Positions 36,901 through 45,892 of a stretch of DNA of 64,000 bases are shown here, one piece after another. The notes beneath the pieces were generated by a model that worked only from the letters and a program-made list of their open reading frames with translations, was not told where the DNA came from and did not search any database. Positions within the stretch are counted from its first letter, which is position 1. Every line of letters starts with the position of its first letter. The stretch covers positions 310,001 to 374,000 of the forward strand of contig CBDAMZ010000009.1 in assembly GCA_965197375.1 (NCBI GenBank), given 5' to 3'. A program made the translations under genes and the position numbers. The stretch is from CBDAMZ01 sp965197375 (GTDB lineage: Bacteria; Acidobacteriota; Vicinamibacteria; Vicinamibacterales; UBA8438).

Positions 36901-37565
36901 CGACGCGCCCTCCGTTTCGGTACCGGAAGGTGCTGGCGCGATCTCGTCGGGGCGGACATACCAGCCGCCGCGAATTGAACCAGCGTCTCGAGTGTCTCTT
37001 CAGGATCGCCCAGCCGTGGAACACCCATAGCGTCGCTTGTCTCGGACCACATCATCGTGTGAGCCATCGCCCCGACGACGAACATCAGCCGCCAGCCGAC
37101 TTCCTTCGACTCGAGTTGCGGCAACGCGCGATGCAGAGCGGGGACGAAGCGCCTGATGACCGGCTCGAAATGCTTCACGAAGCGAGCTCGCGTGGTGCCG
37201 CCCGTTTCCACGTACAGCCGCCCGATCAACCTCATGAACTTGGGCGCGCGGTCGCTCCACTCGCGCCGTTTGTGAAAAGGCGGAGACAGGAACGCACGGA
37301 TGATCTCTTCGAGAGCGGGCGGCTTGTCGTCCGCCATGGCTTCCAGTGCGTTGAGCCTCTCAAGCCGCTGTTGGTTCACCGGCCCGAATCTCCGCTCAAC
37401 GATTGCAGCCAACAGTTCTTCCTTCGACCCGAAGTGGTAGTTGACGGCGGCGAGATTGACGCTAGCCTCGCTTGTGATATCACGCAGCGAGGTGGCCGCG
37501 AAGCCACGGTCGGCAAACAGCCGCTCCGCAACGTCGAGGATGAGTTCCTTGGTGTCGGTGGCCAT
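36897..37565 (-). CDS. TetR/AcrR-family regulator of the efflux operon
   Basis: 222 residues. N-terminal helix-turn-helix (SLRDITSEASVNLAAVNYHF, residues about 26-45) in front of a C-terminal ligand domain of ~170 residues. First gene of the operon, coupled by the GTGA overlap to the outer-membrane gene. Presumably a drug-responsive autorepressor, as AcrR-type regulators usually are; no ligand can be inferred. An 8-base palindrome (ATACGTAT) lies in the promoter region just upstream. Confidence 0.93.
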   Translation of the reverse strand: MATDTKELILDVAERLFADRGFAATSLRDITSEASVNLAAVNYHFGSKEELLAAIVERRFGPVNQQRLERLNALEAMADDKPPALEEIIRAFLSPPFHKRREWSDRAPKFMRLIGRLYVETGGTTRARFVKHFEPVIRRFVPALHRALPQLESKEVGWRLMFVVGAMAHTMMWSETSDAMGVPRLGDPEETLETLVQFAAAGMSAPTRSRQHLPVPKRRARR

Positions 37566-37609
37566 GAGCCTCGCGGTCCGGCGCCGGAGAAAATCAAACG
37601 TTCGCTTTA

Positions 37610-37639
37610 ATCATACGTATAAAAAAGCCTGAAGGTCAA
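37610..37639 (-). promoter_or_regulatory. Sigma-70-like promoter of the TetR-efflux operon
   Basis: On the minus strand TTGACC (37634-37639) and TATGAT (37610-37615) are 18 bases apart, 45-74 bases before the TetR ATG. The palindrome ATACGTAT (37613-37620) overlaps the -10 and could be the TetR operator. The overlap with the operator is an inference. Confidence 0.55.
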
Positions 37640-37937
37640 TCGTGAGTCCTGAGCGGTTAATAATTTATAAAGCGCTTATTTTTAAATAGTTGGGGTGTGT
37701 TCGGCTAAACACTATTATCGCTGACCTACCCACCGAGGTCGCTGATGACATGATCGGGGAGAACCTTGGTGGTGTTGGGAGACGAGATCTTTGGTGGAGT
37801 GCTCGCAGGCGCTCGGTGTCGCCGTCGTAGCTGAAGAAAAATCATGATGTCGTTGTAAGGTGGCGGTGTGCGAGAGCTTCGTGGCGTGGCCACTCTAGGC
37901 ATTTTCCCTGCTCGCGCCTTACGGGACAGGAGCCTTA
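37640..37937. other. AT-rich intergenic region between TetR promoter and IS element
   Basis: About 300 bases, AT-rich near 37660-37690 (AATAATTTATAAAGCGC). No open frame of note. The IS630 copy inserted at its left side, at a TTA. Confidence 0.4.
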
Positions 37938-37970
37938 GTACACCGTTTCATAAGTTCGTACACGTATTTC

Positions 37971-38807
37971 TCATGCGGCGATCGAGTCTGGCTTCTGGAG
38001 CGCCAGTTTGGCGAGCAAACGGGCCAAGTCGCGCCGCGTGAAGGTCCACTCGAATGGTCGGGCCAGCGATTGATAGTGACGCTGAAACGCCAGGACCCGG
38101 GTCTCCACGTCGGCCAGGGAATCGCAGTCGTTCGGCGTCAGGACCTTGCGTTGCACGATCGAGAAGTAGGTCTCGATTTGATTGAGCCAACTGGCATGGA
38201 CGGGCCCGTGCACGAGCACCAGATTCGGATACTGCCGCTGGAGTCGTTCCACGGCGCGCGCACCGCGGTGCGACGAACCGTTGTCGACGATCCAGAATAC
38301 GCGCCGCGCGTCGCGATAGGGCGGAAGCGTCATGACTTGCGCGACTAGGCGGTCGAACGGGGCAATCCCGGTGGTGGGCTCGCAGCGGCCAAAGAGCCGG
38401 GCCTGATGCACATCCAAGGCGGCCAAGTACGCCCAGGCTCCGGCGCGCTCGTATTCATGCTCGACCTTCATCAGGGCCCCGGCCCGGGTCGGCTGCGTCG
38501 CGTGGCGGCGGCGGCGCGCTTGAATGCTCGTCTTCTCATCGGCAGAGATCACGAAGTCGTCAGCGGTCAGGGGGCGCTCCTCCCAGACGCGCTCGTAGAG
38601 GTCGAGGATCCGCCCGGCCTTGGTCGCAAACTCCGGATCGCGCGGAAAGATCCAGCTCCGGTGGAACCACGGCCGAATCGCGTCGTCGTGCAGCCAGCGC
38701 CAGATCGTGCTGCCGCTGATGGATGCCACCAGCCCGGTCCGCTGGGTTTCGGCGGCCAACTCGCTCATGCTCCACCGGGCCAGCGGGCGCTGGGCGCGGG
38801 CAGGCAA
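37971..38807 (-). CDS. IS630 transposase, catalytic DDE frame
   Basis: 278 residues starting at an apparent TTG (38807). The frame carries the acidic triad: Asp in FVISADEKTSIQA, Asp in FWIVDNGSSHRGA and Glu in WLNQIETYFSIVQR, the DDE pattern of the IS630/Tc1-mariner group. The whole transposase would be ~370 residues if joined to the N-terminal frame. On its own it lacks the DNA-binding domain. Confidence 0.85.
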   Translation of the reverse strand: MPARAQRPLARWSMSELAAETQRTGLVASISGSTIWRWLHDDAIRPWFHRSWIFPRDPEFATKAGRILDLYERVWEERPLTADDFVISADEKTSIQARRRRHATQPTRAGALMKVEHEYERAGAWAYLAALDVHQARLFGRCEPTTGIAPFDRLVAQVMTLPPYRDARRVFWIVDNGSSHRGARAVERLQRQYPNLVLVHGPVHASWLNQIETYFSIVQRKVLTPNDCDSLADVETRVLAFQRHYQSLARPFEWTFTRRDLARLLAKLALQKPDSIAA

Positions 38808-38808
38808 T

Positions 38809-39117
38809 TCACACGCGAGGGCTTTGACGGTGACGACGACTTCTGGGGGGAAAAGCCCGGGGACGTCCCGAGCGTGATTGATCCTCCAGCCCGGGGAGCC
38901 GTTCTTTAAAAAAGCGTTTTCGCCAGACCGAGACCACTTCCCGCCGGGTCCGCAAGCCGCGGGCGATCGCCTTATTGGACCAGCCCTCGGCCGCCAGCAG
39001 GATCATCGTGGCGCGGAGCACCTCGAAATACGGGCGCGTGTATCGTGCCGCCCGGTCGATCAACGTCCGTTCTTCGGCGGCCGACAGCACAATCCGATAG
39101 GGGCTCTGCCGAGGCAT
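38809..39117 (-). CDS. IS630 transposase, N-terminal helix-turn-helix frame
   Basis: 102 residues with an HTH (AAEGWSNKAIARGLRTRREVV) and a GRPRAF linker, then out-of-frame sequence to the stop. The true continuation (a PEVVVTVKAL-type stretch in the next frame) needs a -1 shift at TTTTCCCCCC (38845-38854 read in reverse). This could be a programmed frameshift or an indel in the C6 run. It ends two bases before the next frame's start. Confidence 0.8.
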   Translation of the reverse strand: MPRQSPYRIVLSAAEERTLIDRAARYTRPYFEVLRATMILLAAEGWSNKAIARGLRTRREVVSVWRKRFFKERLPGLEDQSRSGRPRAFPPRSRRHRQSPRV

Positions 39118-39334
39118 CGTTTACGGTGCCACTCCGTCTGGAGTACGGTGCCATATTTTGGCGCTCAGTACAAGAGGAAAACGTTAGCGTATTTATGAAA
39201 CGGTGTACTTAGTGCCCCCGGTGCGCAACCGTATTGGTGAAAGGCAGCGCTTAGTATGTTTGGAGGTTACTTGATGTGGGGACGTGGTCGATCGCGCCCC
39301 GTCTGGGCAGGACTGAAGTCCGGACCTACTCTTG

Positions 39335-40646
39335 ATGACGCAGTCTTTCGCGCGGGTTCTCGTCCTCTTGCTCAGTGGCATGACGGTTCTGAGCGCGGCC
39401 CGTGACAACCTGACGCTCGCCGCCAAGGCACGTCTTTTTGACGTTGACATCGTCGAGCGCTTCCTCCACGACGGGCAGTTAGCGACCCGCCGCCGCCTGC
39501 CGATACCGGAACGTCCGTTCGTTACGTACAACATGCCGGACAACGCCTACATGACCGGTATTTACTGCGCCGCACAATCTTGGCGATTTGCTGCTACCGG
39601 CGAGCCGGAAGCCGCCCGACTGGCCCGCTCAGCGTTTCTCGCGTTGAACCACCTTACTGGAGGTTAGCGGCCGGCCTGGGCTTCTGGCCCGGGCTGCGGT
39701 GCCGATCGGCCGCCCCTGGTTCGATGACGGAATCTGGCGTGAGAGCCTGGACGGGCGGTATCGGTGGCGCGGTAACGTGAGCTCTGATCAGGTCGTCGGA
39801 GTCATATTCGGGTACTACGTCTACTTCGCGCGTGTCGCGGATACGGCTGACAGGGCGCTGCTTGCCGAGAAGGTGCGCCAACTGGTTGGCCGAATCCTCG
39901 ACGACGACCTGCGAATCATTGGCTATGACGGTAAGGTGACGACATGGGGCCACTACGAGCCCAGCTACGTAGTGAACCGGGAGCCGATGAACGCGCTGCT
40001 GTTGCTTCAGATGGTCAAGATCGCGCAGGTCGTGACTGGCGACGCACGGTTCGACCGCGAGTATCGCCGTCTTACAGACGAAGGTGAGCTCAATTATGCC
40101 CGTATCGCGGAGAATGCCCGCCTTGATGTCCCTCCGCTCGAAGCGAACCATTCTGACGACATGTTGATTGCACTAGCGCTTTACTCGCTGCTCGAGTTGG
40201 AGCAGCAACCGACGATCAAGCCGTACCTGCTTGAGGCGGCACGACGGTGGTTTTACGGAGTCACGCACCCGGGTGGCGCGGTCGAAGCTAACCCGTTCGC
40301 GAGTTTTCTTTGGCACCACTGGACGGGCGAAACCGATCACGATAGCGCGGCATTCGACACATTGCGCAACATGCCGCTCGACATGAAGTGGAACCCGGAC
40401 ACCATCGAGCGCTACGCTCGCCGGTTCGGGTTCTCGCTCGAGCCCGAGGCGTCAAGTCCAGAACCGGCCCCTGGCAAACCGTTACCGATCGACCGTCGTG
40501 GTCGGACCTGGAGTTTTTTGGTCCACAATCCCTATCGCGCAGGCGTTGCCCGTGCGACGCCTGCGCCCTTCGAAACGAACGGAATGGACTATCTGGTCAG
40601 CTATTGGTTCGGCCGGGCGCATGGGATGGTCGCGGGCGATCAGTGA
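39335..40646 (+). pseudogene. Alpha/alpha-barrel-like exported protein, broken by one extra base
   Basis: The first part (39335 to the stop at 39667) opens with a signal peptide (VLVLLLSGMTVLSAA) and a helical segment ending LALNHL. The second part continues in the next frame from about 39654 with LEVSGRPGLLARAAVPIGR and WFDDGIWRES, to 40646. Joining them by dropping one base (a C at 39650-39653) gives a ~436-residue protein. Repeated helix patterns suggest an (alpha/alpha)6 barrel; family not recognised. It begins 126 bases after the IS end. Whether the shift is real or a sequencing error is open. Confidence 0.65.
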
Positions 40647-40887
40647 ACGGGTCTGGCCGGCGAGGCGCCGACGCTCGCACCATTACCCACGACATCAAGC
40701 ACAAAGTGTTGAGGATAAGCCATTTTTGAGCTATGCACCCGGCAGTTGGCCTTACGGTATCGTGCTGCCGCGATAGCGGTCTTTAAGCTTGTCTTGACTG
40801 CTGGCCGCCGTGCTACACTACCGCGTCCGGAGTATTCATCCCCTCAGGTTCCGACGCGCCGTCCGCGCGTATCGAGGAGGTCGTCTC

Positions 40888-41526
40888 ATGGGAGGCGTGG
40901 ATCGCGATCAGACAGATGAACAGGGAGTTTCAAGGCGGGGCTTTATCAAGGGGGTCATCGCCACCGGTGCGGCTGCGTCGGCGTCGAGCTATGTCTTTCG
41001 GGGCGGCGGGCATGATGGCGTGGCCTTGGCGCAAGCCCCCGGAGCCGTCGAGCGACTCGTCACGCTAAGTGTCAACGGCCAGCAACGTCGCGTTGACGTG
41101 CTACCGCAGGAAACGCTGGCGTGGACGTTGCGCTACAAGTTGGGCTTGACCGGCACCAAACTTGGCTGCGACCGCTCGGAGTGCGGCGCCTGCACGGTGC
41201 TGATCGATGGCGTGCGGCACTATTCGTGCTCGATCTTGACCCACATGGTGCGCGGGCGCGAGGTGATGACCATCGAAGGGTTGGAGCACCCGGACGGCAC
41301 GTTGCATCCGGTGCAGCAGGCGGTGGTTGACGAACAGGGGTTCCAGTGTGCCTTCTGCTTGTCCGGGTTCGTTATGAGCATGGTCGAGCTGGTCAATGAG
41401 AATCCCAACCCCACACGCGCGGAAGCGGCGCATTTTCTGTCGGGCAACCTATGCCGGTGTGGCGACTACAACAAGATCCTAAACTCCGCCATGAGGGCAG
41501 CGGAATACACGCGGAAGGTGAGCTGA
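40888..41526 (+). CDS. Tat-exported [2Fe-2S] subunit of a xanthine-oxidase-family enzyme
   Basis: 212 residues from the ATG at 40888, with GAGGAGGT eight bases upstream; earlier starts were ignored. The N-terminus has a twin-arginine signal SRRGFIKGVIATGAAAS (residues about 16-32), so this subunit is exported. The plant-type [2Fe-2S] cluster is C-x4-C-x2-C...C (GCDRSECGACTVLIDG and HYSCSILTH). The second cluster is CAFC...CRC (residues about 153-195), as in CoxS/HcrC-type subunits. The next gene starts one base after its stop. A weak -35/-10-like pair at about 40794/40814 has short spacing. Confidence 0.92.
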   Translation: MGGVDRDQTDEQGVSRRGFIKGVIATGAAASASSYVFRGGGHDGVALAQAPGAVERLVTLSVNGQQRRVDVLPQETLAWTLRYKLGLTGTKLGCDRSECGACTVLIDGVRHYSCSILTHMVRGREVMTIEGLEHPDGTLHPVQQAVVDEQGFQCAFCLSGFVMSMVELVNENPNPTRAEAAHFLSGNLCRCGDYNKILNSAMRAAEYTRKVS

Positions 41527-41527
41527 T

Positions 41528-43951
41528 ATGGCCGACTATAAGTTGATCGGCAAGGACTACCAGACACCGGATCTCCTGGCCAAGGTCACCGGTCGGTCTA
41601 GGTACGCTGAGGACTTCCGCGCCGAGGGTATGCTCTTCGCGAAGCTGCTCCTTAGTCCGATGCCCCACGCACGGGTGCGCCGGATCGACACCAGCGAAGC
41701 GATGGCCATGCCAGGCGTCGAGGCCGTTCTCACGGCCGACGACCTGGAGGCGGTCGAGGCGCCCGCCGAGGCTGGGCTCACCAACGAGCCGTTGTACGAA
41801 GGCGAGCCGATTCTCGCCGTTGCGGCGGTCGACGAGGAGACCGCGGCCGATGCGATCGAAAAGATCCATGTTGACTACGAGCCGCTTCCGTTCGTTATCG
41901 ATCCGCTCGACAGCCTGCGTCCAGACGGGCCGAACGCGCGGCTCGAGGGCAACACGATGTCGGGTCGCGAGTTACAGACCATTAAGTGGACCGACGCCGA
42001 CTGGAGCGAGCTCGACCGTGGCCGGTTGCCGATGGGTAAGGTTACCGACGAGTGGCAGGTTGGCAGCGACCTTGAGGCCGGTTTCGCTGAGGCAGATTTA
42101 ATCCTCGATGAGACGATCTTCCACCAGTCGCTGTCCCACCAGCCGATGGAACCCCGAAGCATGATGGCCTACTGGCAGAACGGCAAATGTTACTTGCATG
42201 TCTCCACGCAGAGCACAGGTCGGACGTTGGCTCCCGCAGCCAGGGCCATCGGCATCGCCCTAGAAGATCTCGTGGTCGTCGGCGAGTACTGCGGCGGGGG
42301 GTTCGGCAGCAAGATCGCCGGTTGTATCCAGATGAAAATTCCACCGCTGCTGTCGCGGAAGGCCGGCAAGCCAGTTATGTTGCGGGTCACACGCCAGGAA
42401 GAGAATTTCTTCGGTCGCGCGCGGCCCGGGATGCAGGCGCGGGCGAAGATCGGCTACCGTCGCGACGGCCGGGTGACCGCGATCGATCTGTTTGTCGTGC
42501 AAGACGGCGGTCCGTATGGACGCTCCGGCGACTACATGTCGGCGGGCGACCAGGTGTCATTGATGTACCAGCCGCCCGCTATGCGGTTTCGCGGCATAAC
42601 GGTCTACACGAACACGCCGCCGCGAGGAGCGCAGCGCGCGCCGGGCGGCGTGCAGGCAGTCGCGATGTTCGCGCCGGTCATGGACAAGGCGGCGAAGCAA
42701 CTGGGCATCGATGCCGTCGAGATGATTCGCATCAATGCTCCGGAAGGCCAAGCTATTTTTGGCCGGCCGCGTCAGGGGCAGCAGTCCAATGTCTCGAGCG
42801 CGTTCGTGAAGGAGGCGCTCGCCAAAGGTGCCCGGGAGTTCGACTGGGAGTCGATGAAGCTGAAGAGCGGCCAGCGACGCGGCACGAAGGTGACCGGCGT
42901 CGGTGTCGCACTCAGCTCCTACGCGGGTGGGTCGTCTGGCCTCGACGGATTACTCGTCATCCGGCCGGACGGCAAGGTCCGCATCCATACTGGTGTTGGC
43001 AACTTGGGCACCGAGTCATTCAGCGACACCTCGCGTGCGGCGATGGAGGCACTCAATACCTCCTGGGATCAGGCGGAGGTTGTCTGGGGCGACACGAGCA
43101 AGCATCTGCCCTGGAGTGCGATCCAAGGTGGCAGCCAGACGACTCATGCTCACACCCGATCGAACTGGGCGGCCGGGCTCGATGCCAAGCGAAAGCTCCA
43201 GGAACTTGCGGCGCGCGATTTAGGTGGAGCTCCTGACGACTACGACGTAGCCGACGGCCGTGTCTTCCGCCGGGGTAACCGGTCCCAGGGGATGAGCTTC
43301 GCTCGGGCCGCCGAACGAGCGATCGCACTGGGTGGGAGGTATGACGGTCACGAGTTGCCGGAGGACATCAACTCGATGACGACAACTTCGGCGACTGCCC
43401 TGGCCGGCCAAGGGTTACTCGGCGTAGCCAAGGACAACTTCCCGACCGGCGGCCGCAACATGTCGTATGCCATCGGCTTTGCTGAAGTTGAAGTCGACAT
43501 AGAAACCGGCACGGTCACGTTGAGGGACTACTGTGCTGCCACGGACTGCGGCACGGTCCTACATCCGCGCAACCTCGCTGGACAGCTCCATGGTGGCGGC
43601 GTCCAAGGCTTTGGCGTCGCCTTGGGACAGAAGTGGGTCCTTGACCCGAAGTGGGGCTTACACCTTGCGAAGCGGTTCTACGCAAACCGCCCGCCGACGA
43701 TCCTCGATGTCCCGTACGAGAAAGAGATGCGGTGGGCTGCAGCTGATTTGCCGGATCCCTTCAACCCGGTGGGGTGTCGGGGCATCGGCGAGCCGCCAAA
43801 GGGCGCCGGCGCCGGTGCCGTGCTGTGCGCCATCGCAGACGCGCTTGGGGAGAATGGCTACTTCAACCGCTCACCCATTATGACGGACATGATTCTGACA
43901 AAACTCGAGAACTTGCCCGAGGCGGTCAAGCCGCTTTCGGCGCACGTCTGA
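41528..43951 (+). CDS. Molybdopterin-binding catalytic subunit, xanthine-oxidase family
   Basis: 807 residues, normal for the large subunit of this family. Conserved cofactor elements: GGGFGSKIAG, then PRGAQRAPGGVQA, a Mo-active-site region and the late GIGEPPKGAGAGAV, whose Glu is the conserved catalytic residue. The CODH-specific AYRCSFR-type loop is absent. The start overlaps closely with the [2Fe-2S] gene. It hydroxylates or oxidises an unknown substrate (aldehyde, N-heterocycle or acyl-CoA-type). The order small-large-medium matches xanthine-dehydrogenase-like operons. Being exported depends on the Tat signal of its partner, since it has none itself. Confidence 0.93.
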   Translation: MADYKLIGKDYQTPDLLAKVTGRSRYAEDFRAEGMLFAKLLLSPMPHARVRRIDTSEAMAMPGVEAVLTADDLEAVEAPAEAGLTNEPLYEGEPILAVAAVDEETAADAIEKIHVDYEPLPFVIDPLDSLRPDGPNARLEGNTMSGRELQTIKWTDADWSELDRGRLPMGKVTDEWQVGSDLEAGFAEADLILDETIFHQSLSHQPMEPRSMMAYWQNGKCYLHVSTQSTGRTLAPAARAIGIALEDLVVVGEYCGGGFGSKIAGCIQMKIPPLLSRKAGKPVMLRVTRQEENFFGRARPGMQARAKIGYRRDGRVTAIDLFVVQDGGPYGRSGDYMSAGDQVSLMYQPPAMRFRGITVYTNTPPRGAQRAPGGVQAVAMFAPVMDKAAKQLGIDAVEMIRINAPEGQAIFGRPRQGQQSNVSSAFVKEALAKGAREFDWESMKLKSGQRRGTKVTGVGVALSSYAGGSSGLDGLLVIRPDGKVRIHTGVGNLGTESFSDTSRAAMEALNTSWDQAEVVWGDTSKHLPWSAIQGGSQTTHAHTRSNWAAGLDAKRKLQELAARDLGGAPDDYDVADGRVFRRGNRSQGMSFARAAERAIALGGRYDGHELPEDINSMTTTSATALAGQGLLGVAKDNFPTGGRNMSYAIGFAEVEVDIETGTVTLRDYCAATDCGTVLHPRNLAGQLHGGGVQGFGVALGQKWVLDPKWGLHLAKRFYANRPPTILDVPYEKEMRWAAADLPDPFNPVGCRGIGEPPKGAGAGAVLCAIADALGENGYFNRSPIMTDMILTKLENLPEAVKPLSAHV

Positions 43952-43970
43952 TGTTGGGGGAGAAGAACCA

Positions 43971-44972
43971 ATGGCCGTGATTCGTGACAAAATGTCGGCA
44001 TTCGAGCTCTTCCAGCCTGCCAGCACGGAAGCCGCGCTGGGGTTGCTCGATCGGTACGGCGCCGACGCGTGGGTGCTAGCCGGCGGCCTTGATACGTGGG
44101 ACTGGCTCAAGGACCGCGTTAAGCGGCCGGCTGCCGTCGTTGACCTCGGTGGTATCGACTCGCTGAAGGCAATCCGGGCGACGGGTGACGGCCTGGAGAT
44201 CGGGGCGATGGCCAGTCTCCGTGAGGTCGTCCGACACCCGAAGGTGCGGGAGCAGTACATGCTACTCGCCGAGGCGGCAGAACTGGCTGCGTCTCCACAA
44301 ATTCGTAACCAGGGGACGATCGGCGGGAACGTCAATCAGGACACACGTTGCTGGTATTACCGTGACGGCTGGAGTTGCTACCGGGCCGGCGGTAACATCT
44401 GCTATGCCGACACGCCGACGGCGATGAACCGGGAGCACTGTATTCTCGGCGCGAGCCGTTGCGTTGCGGTCAGTCCGTCCGATACAGCTCCGGCGCTCGT
44501 CGCGCTTGATGCTCAGATGGTCGTTCGCAACAGCGGCGGTGAGCGTGTCGTCGATGCCGTGGACTACTTCATCGGTCCGTCCGTCGACATCACGCGGATG
44601 ACCGATCTGCAGCCAGGCGACCTTCTGACTGCCATCCGTATTCCTTCGACGTGGGCCGGGGCGCGGTTCTACTTCGAGAAGAGCCGCGACCGACAGGTGT
44701 GGGACTTTGCGTTGGTTAGCGTGGCTTCAGCTGTCAGGATCAACAATGGTGCCATCGAGGACCTTCGCGTCGCCGCCAACGGTGTCGCACCGTATCCTGT
44801 TCGCTTTACGGCCGTCGAAGATGCGGTTCGCAGCCAACCAGTCAACGAAGAGACCGCCGCGCGTGCCGGCGAGATCGCCATTCGTGGTGTTAAGCCGCTA
44901 GCACACAACGGTTACAAGGTGCCGTTCCTGCGCAACCTCGTCAAGCGGTCAATCCGTGGCACCGAGGTCTAG
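43971..44972 (+). CDS. FAD-binding medium subunit with extra cysteine-rich loop
   Basis: 333 residues of the CoxM/xanthine dehydrogenase FAD subunit family. FAD-related motifs include DAWVLAGGLDTWDWLKD, and IRNQGTIGGNVNQD near residue 120. After that, an inserted loop holds five cysteines (RCWYY, GWSC, NICYAD, EHCIL, ASRC). Family members such as 4-hydroxybenzoyl-CoA reductase HcrB carry a [4Fe-4S] cluster in this position, so an extra cluster is plausible here. Start has a GGGGGAG site; 19 bases separate it from the catalytic gene. The next gene starts immediately after its stop. Confidence 0.9.
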   Translation: MAVIRDKMSAFELFQPASTEAALGLLDRYGADAWVLAGGLDTWDWLKDRVKRPAAVVDLGGIDSLKAIRATGDGLEIGAMASLREVVRHPKVREQYMLLAEAAELAASPQIRNQGTIGGNVNQDTRCWYYRDGWSCYRAGGNICYADTPTAMNREHCILGASRCVAVSPSDTAPALVALDAQMVVRNSGGERVVDAVDYFIGPSVDITRMTDLQPGDLLTAIRIPSTWAGARFYFEKSRDRQVWDFALVSVASAVRINNGAIEDLRVAANGVAPYPVRFTAVEDAVRSQPVNEETAARAGEIAIRGVKPLAHNGYKVPFLRNLVKRSIRGTEV

Positions 44973-45812
44973 ATGGATCTGTTTCAGTACGGTACCACCC
45001 CGTGGGGCCAGGAGGTTCTGATTAGGATCTCCTGGGACCTTCTCTATCTCGCGTTTTGGGCCGGCGTCGCGTTCATCATTTTTCATCTCATCTACGCTGC
45101 AGTGTGGCTGCCGAAGATCGCCCGTGCTAGCCGCGGTTCAGCTGGGCACGTGCCGGACACGATGAGTGTGCCCGAGAAGATCACGCGGCACACGCTTGCG
45201 GCGCGGCTGTTTCACTGGGTGATGGCGGCGGCGATGCTGACGCTGATCATCACCGGCTTCTTCCCGATCGTCGGCATTCAGTTTCCCTGGATCACCATCC
45301 ATTGGGTGGCCGGCGTCGCGCTAGCGATCTCCATTCTCTACCACATCGTTCACGCGACCTTCTTTCTCGATTTCCGGTCAGTCTGGATCTTCCCCAGTGA
45401 TTTAAAGGAAGCCTGGGCTCGGACGAAGCGTCAGATGGGGCAACAGTCAGCGGAGATTCCGAAGCACGGCAAGTATCCGCTCGACCACAAGTTGTACCAT
45501 ATGGCCGTCACGGTGGCTGGGCTCGCCGTTGTTGGTACAGGCATCGCGATGTTGCCGCGGGTCGAAACGCTACTGGGACCACCCGATCCCTACATCTTCA
45601 CCGACGCCACCTGGGGGGTCATCTACGTACTACACGACCTCGGGGCGGTCCTGTTTGTGACACTCACACTGACCCACATCTACTTCGCCGTTCGCCCTGA
45701 TAAATTGTGGCTAACGAAGTCGATGGTCTTTGGGGACGTCGACCGCGACCGTTACCTCAAGCACCACGATCCGAGGCGCTGGGTCGTTCCTCGAAAATCC
45801 ACAGAAAGTTGA
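44973..45812 (+). CDS. Cytochrome b561-like membrane subunit
   Basis: 279 residues with four or five transmembrane helices. Conserved haem-ligand histidines lie in RLFHWVMAAAM, WITIHWVAGVAL, LYHIVHATF and the fourth-helix VLHDLGAVLF/TLTHIYFA. The pattern matches the b-type cytochrome subunits of formate dehydrogenase and hydrogenase (cyt b561 superfamily). Placed directly after the FAD-subunit gene without a gap, it likely takes electrons from the Mo/Fe-S/FAD enzyme to the quinone pool. This inference rests on gene order. 80 bases separate it from the next gene. Confidence 0.9.
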   Translation: MDLFQYGTTPWGQEVLIRISWDLLYLAFWAGVAFIIFHLIYAAVWLPKIARASRGSAGHVPDTMSVPEKITRHTLAARLFHWVMAAAMLTLIITGFFPIVGIQFPWITIHWVAGVALAISILYHIVHATFFLDFRSVWIFPSDLKEAWARTKRQMGQQSAEIPKHGKYPLDHKLYHMAVTVAGLAVVGTGIAMLPRVETLLGPPDPYIFTDATWGVIYVLHDLGAVLFVTLTLTHIYFAVRPDKLWLTKSMVFGDVDRDRYLKHHDPRRWVVPRKSTES

Positions 45813-45892
45813 GCCCGGATCCGTCGCCCTGCGCCGCCGGACCGCCTCTTGCGGTCGACGGTTGCGGTCAACGAAGGGCGTAGCCTGACGAC

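Larger units (their letters stand above)
37938..39208. mobile_element. IS630-family insertion sequence
   Basis: 1271 bases bounded by perfect 16-bp inverted repeats GTACACCGTTTCATAA (37938-37953 and reverse complement 39193-39208). TTA directly flanks both sides, consistent with the TA target preferred by this family. It holds the transposase in two overlapping frames on the minus strand. Flanking sequence reads straight through to the next gene when the element is removed. Confidence 0.88.

Noticed and set aside
40794..40819. Promoter TTGACT / TACACT before the Mo-enzyme operon
   Set aside because: Only 14 bases separate the boxes, so it was mentioned but not listed.
41528..43951. Calling the Mo subunit carbon monoxide dehydrogenase (coxL)
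   Set aside because: The CODH-specific active-site loop with a Cys-Ser-Phe-Arg segment is not there.
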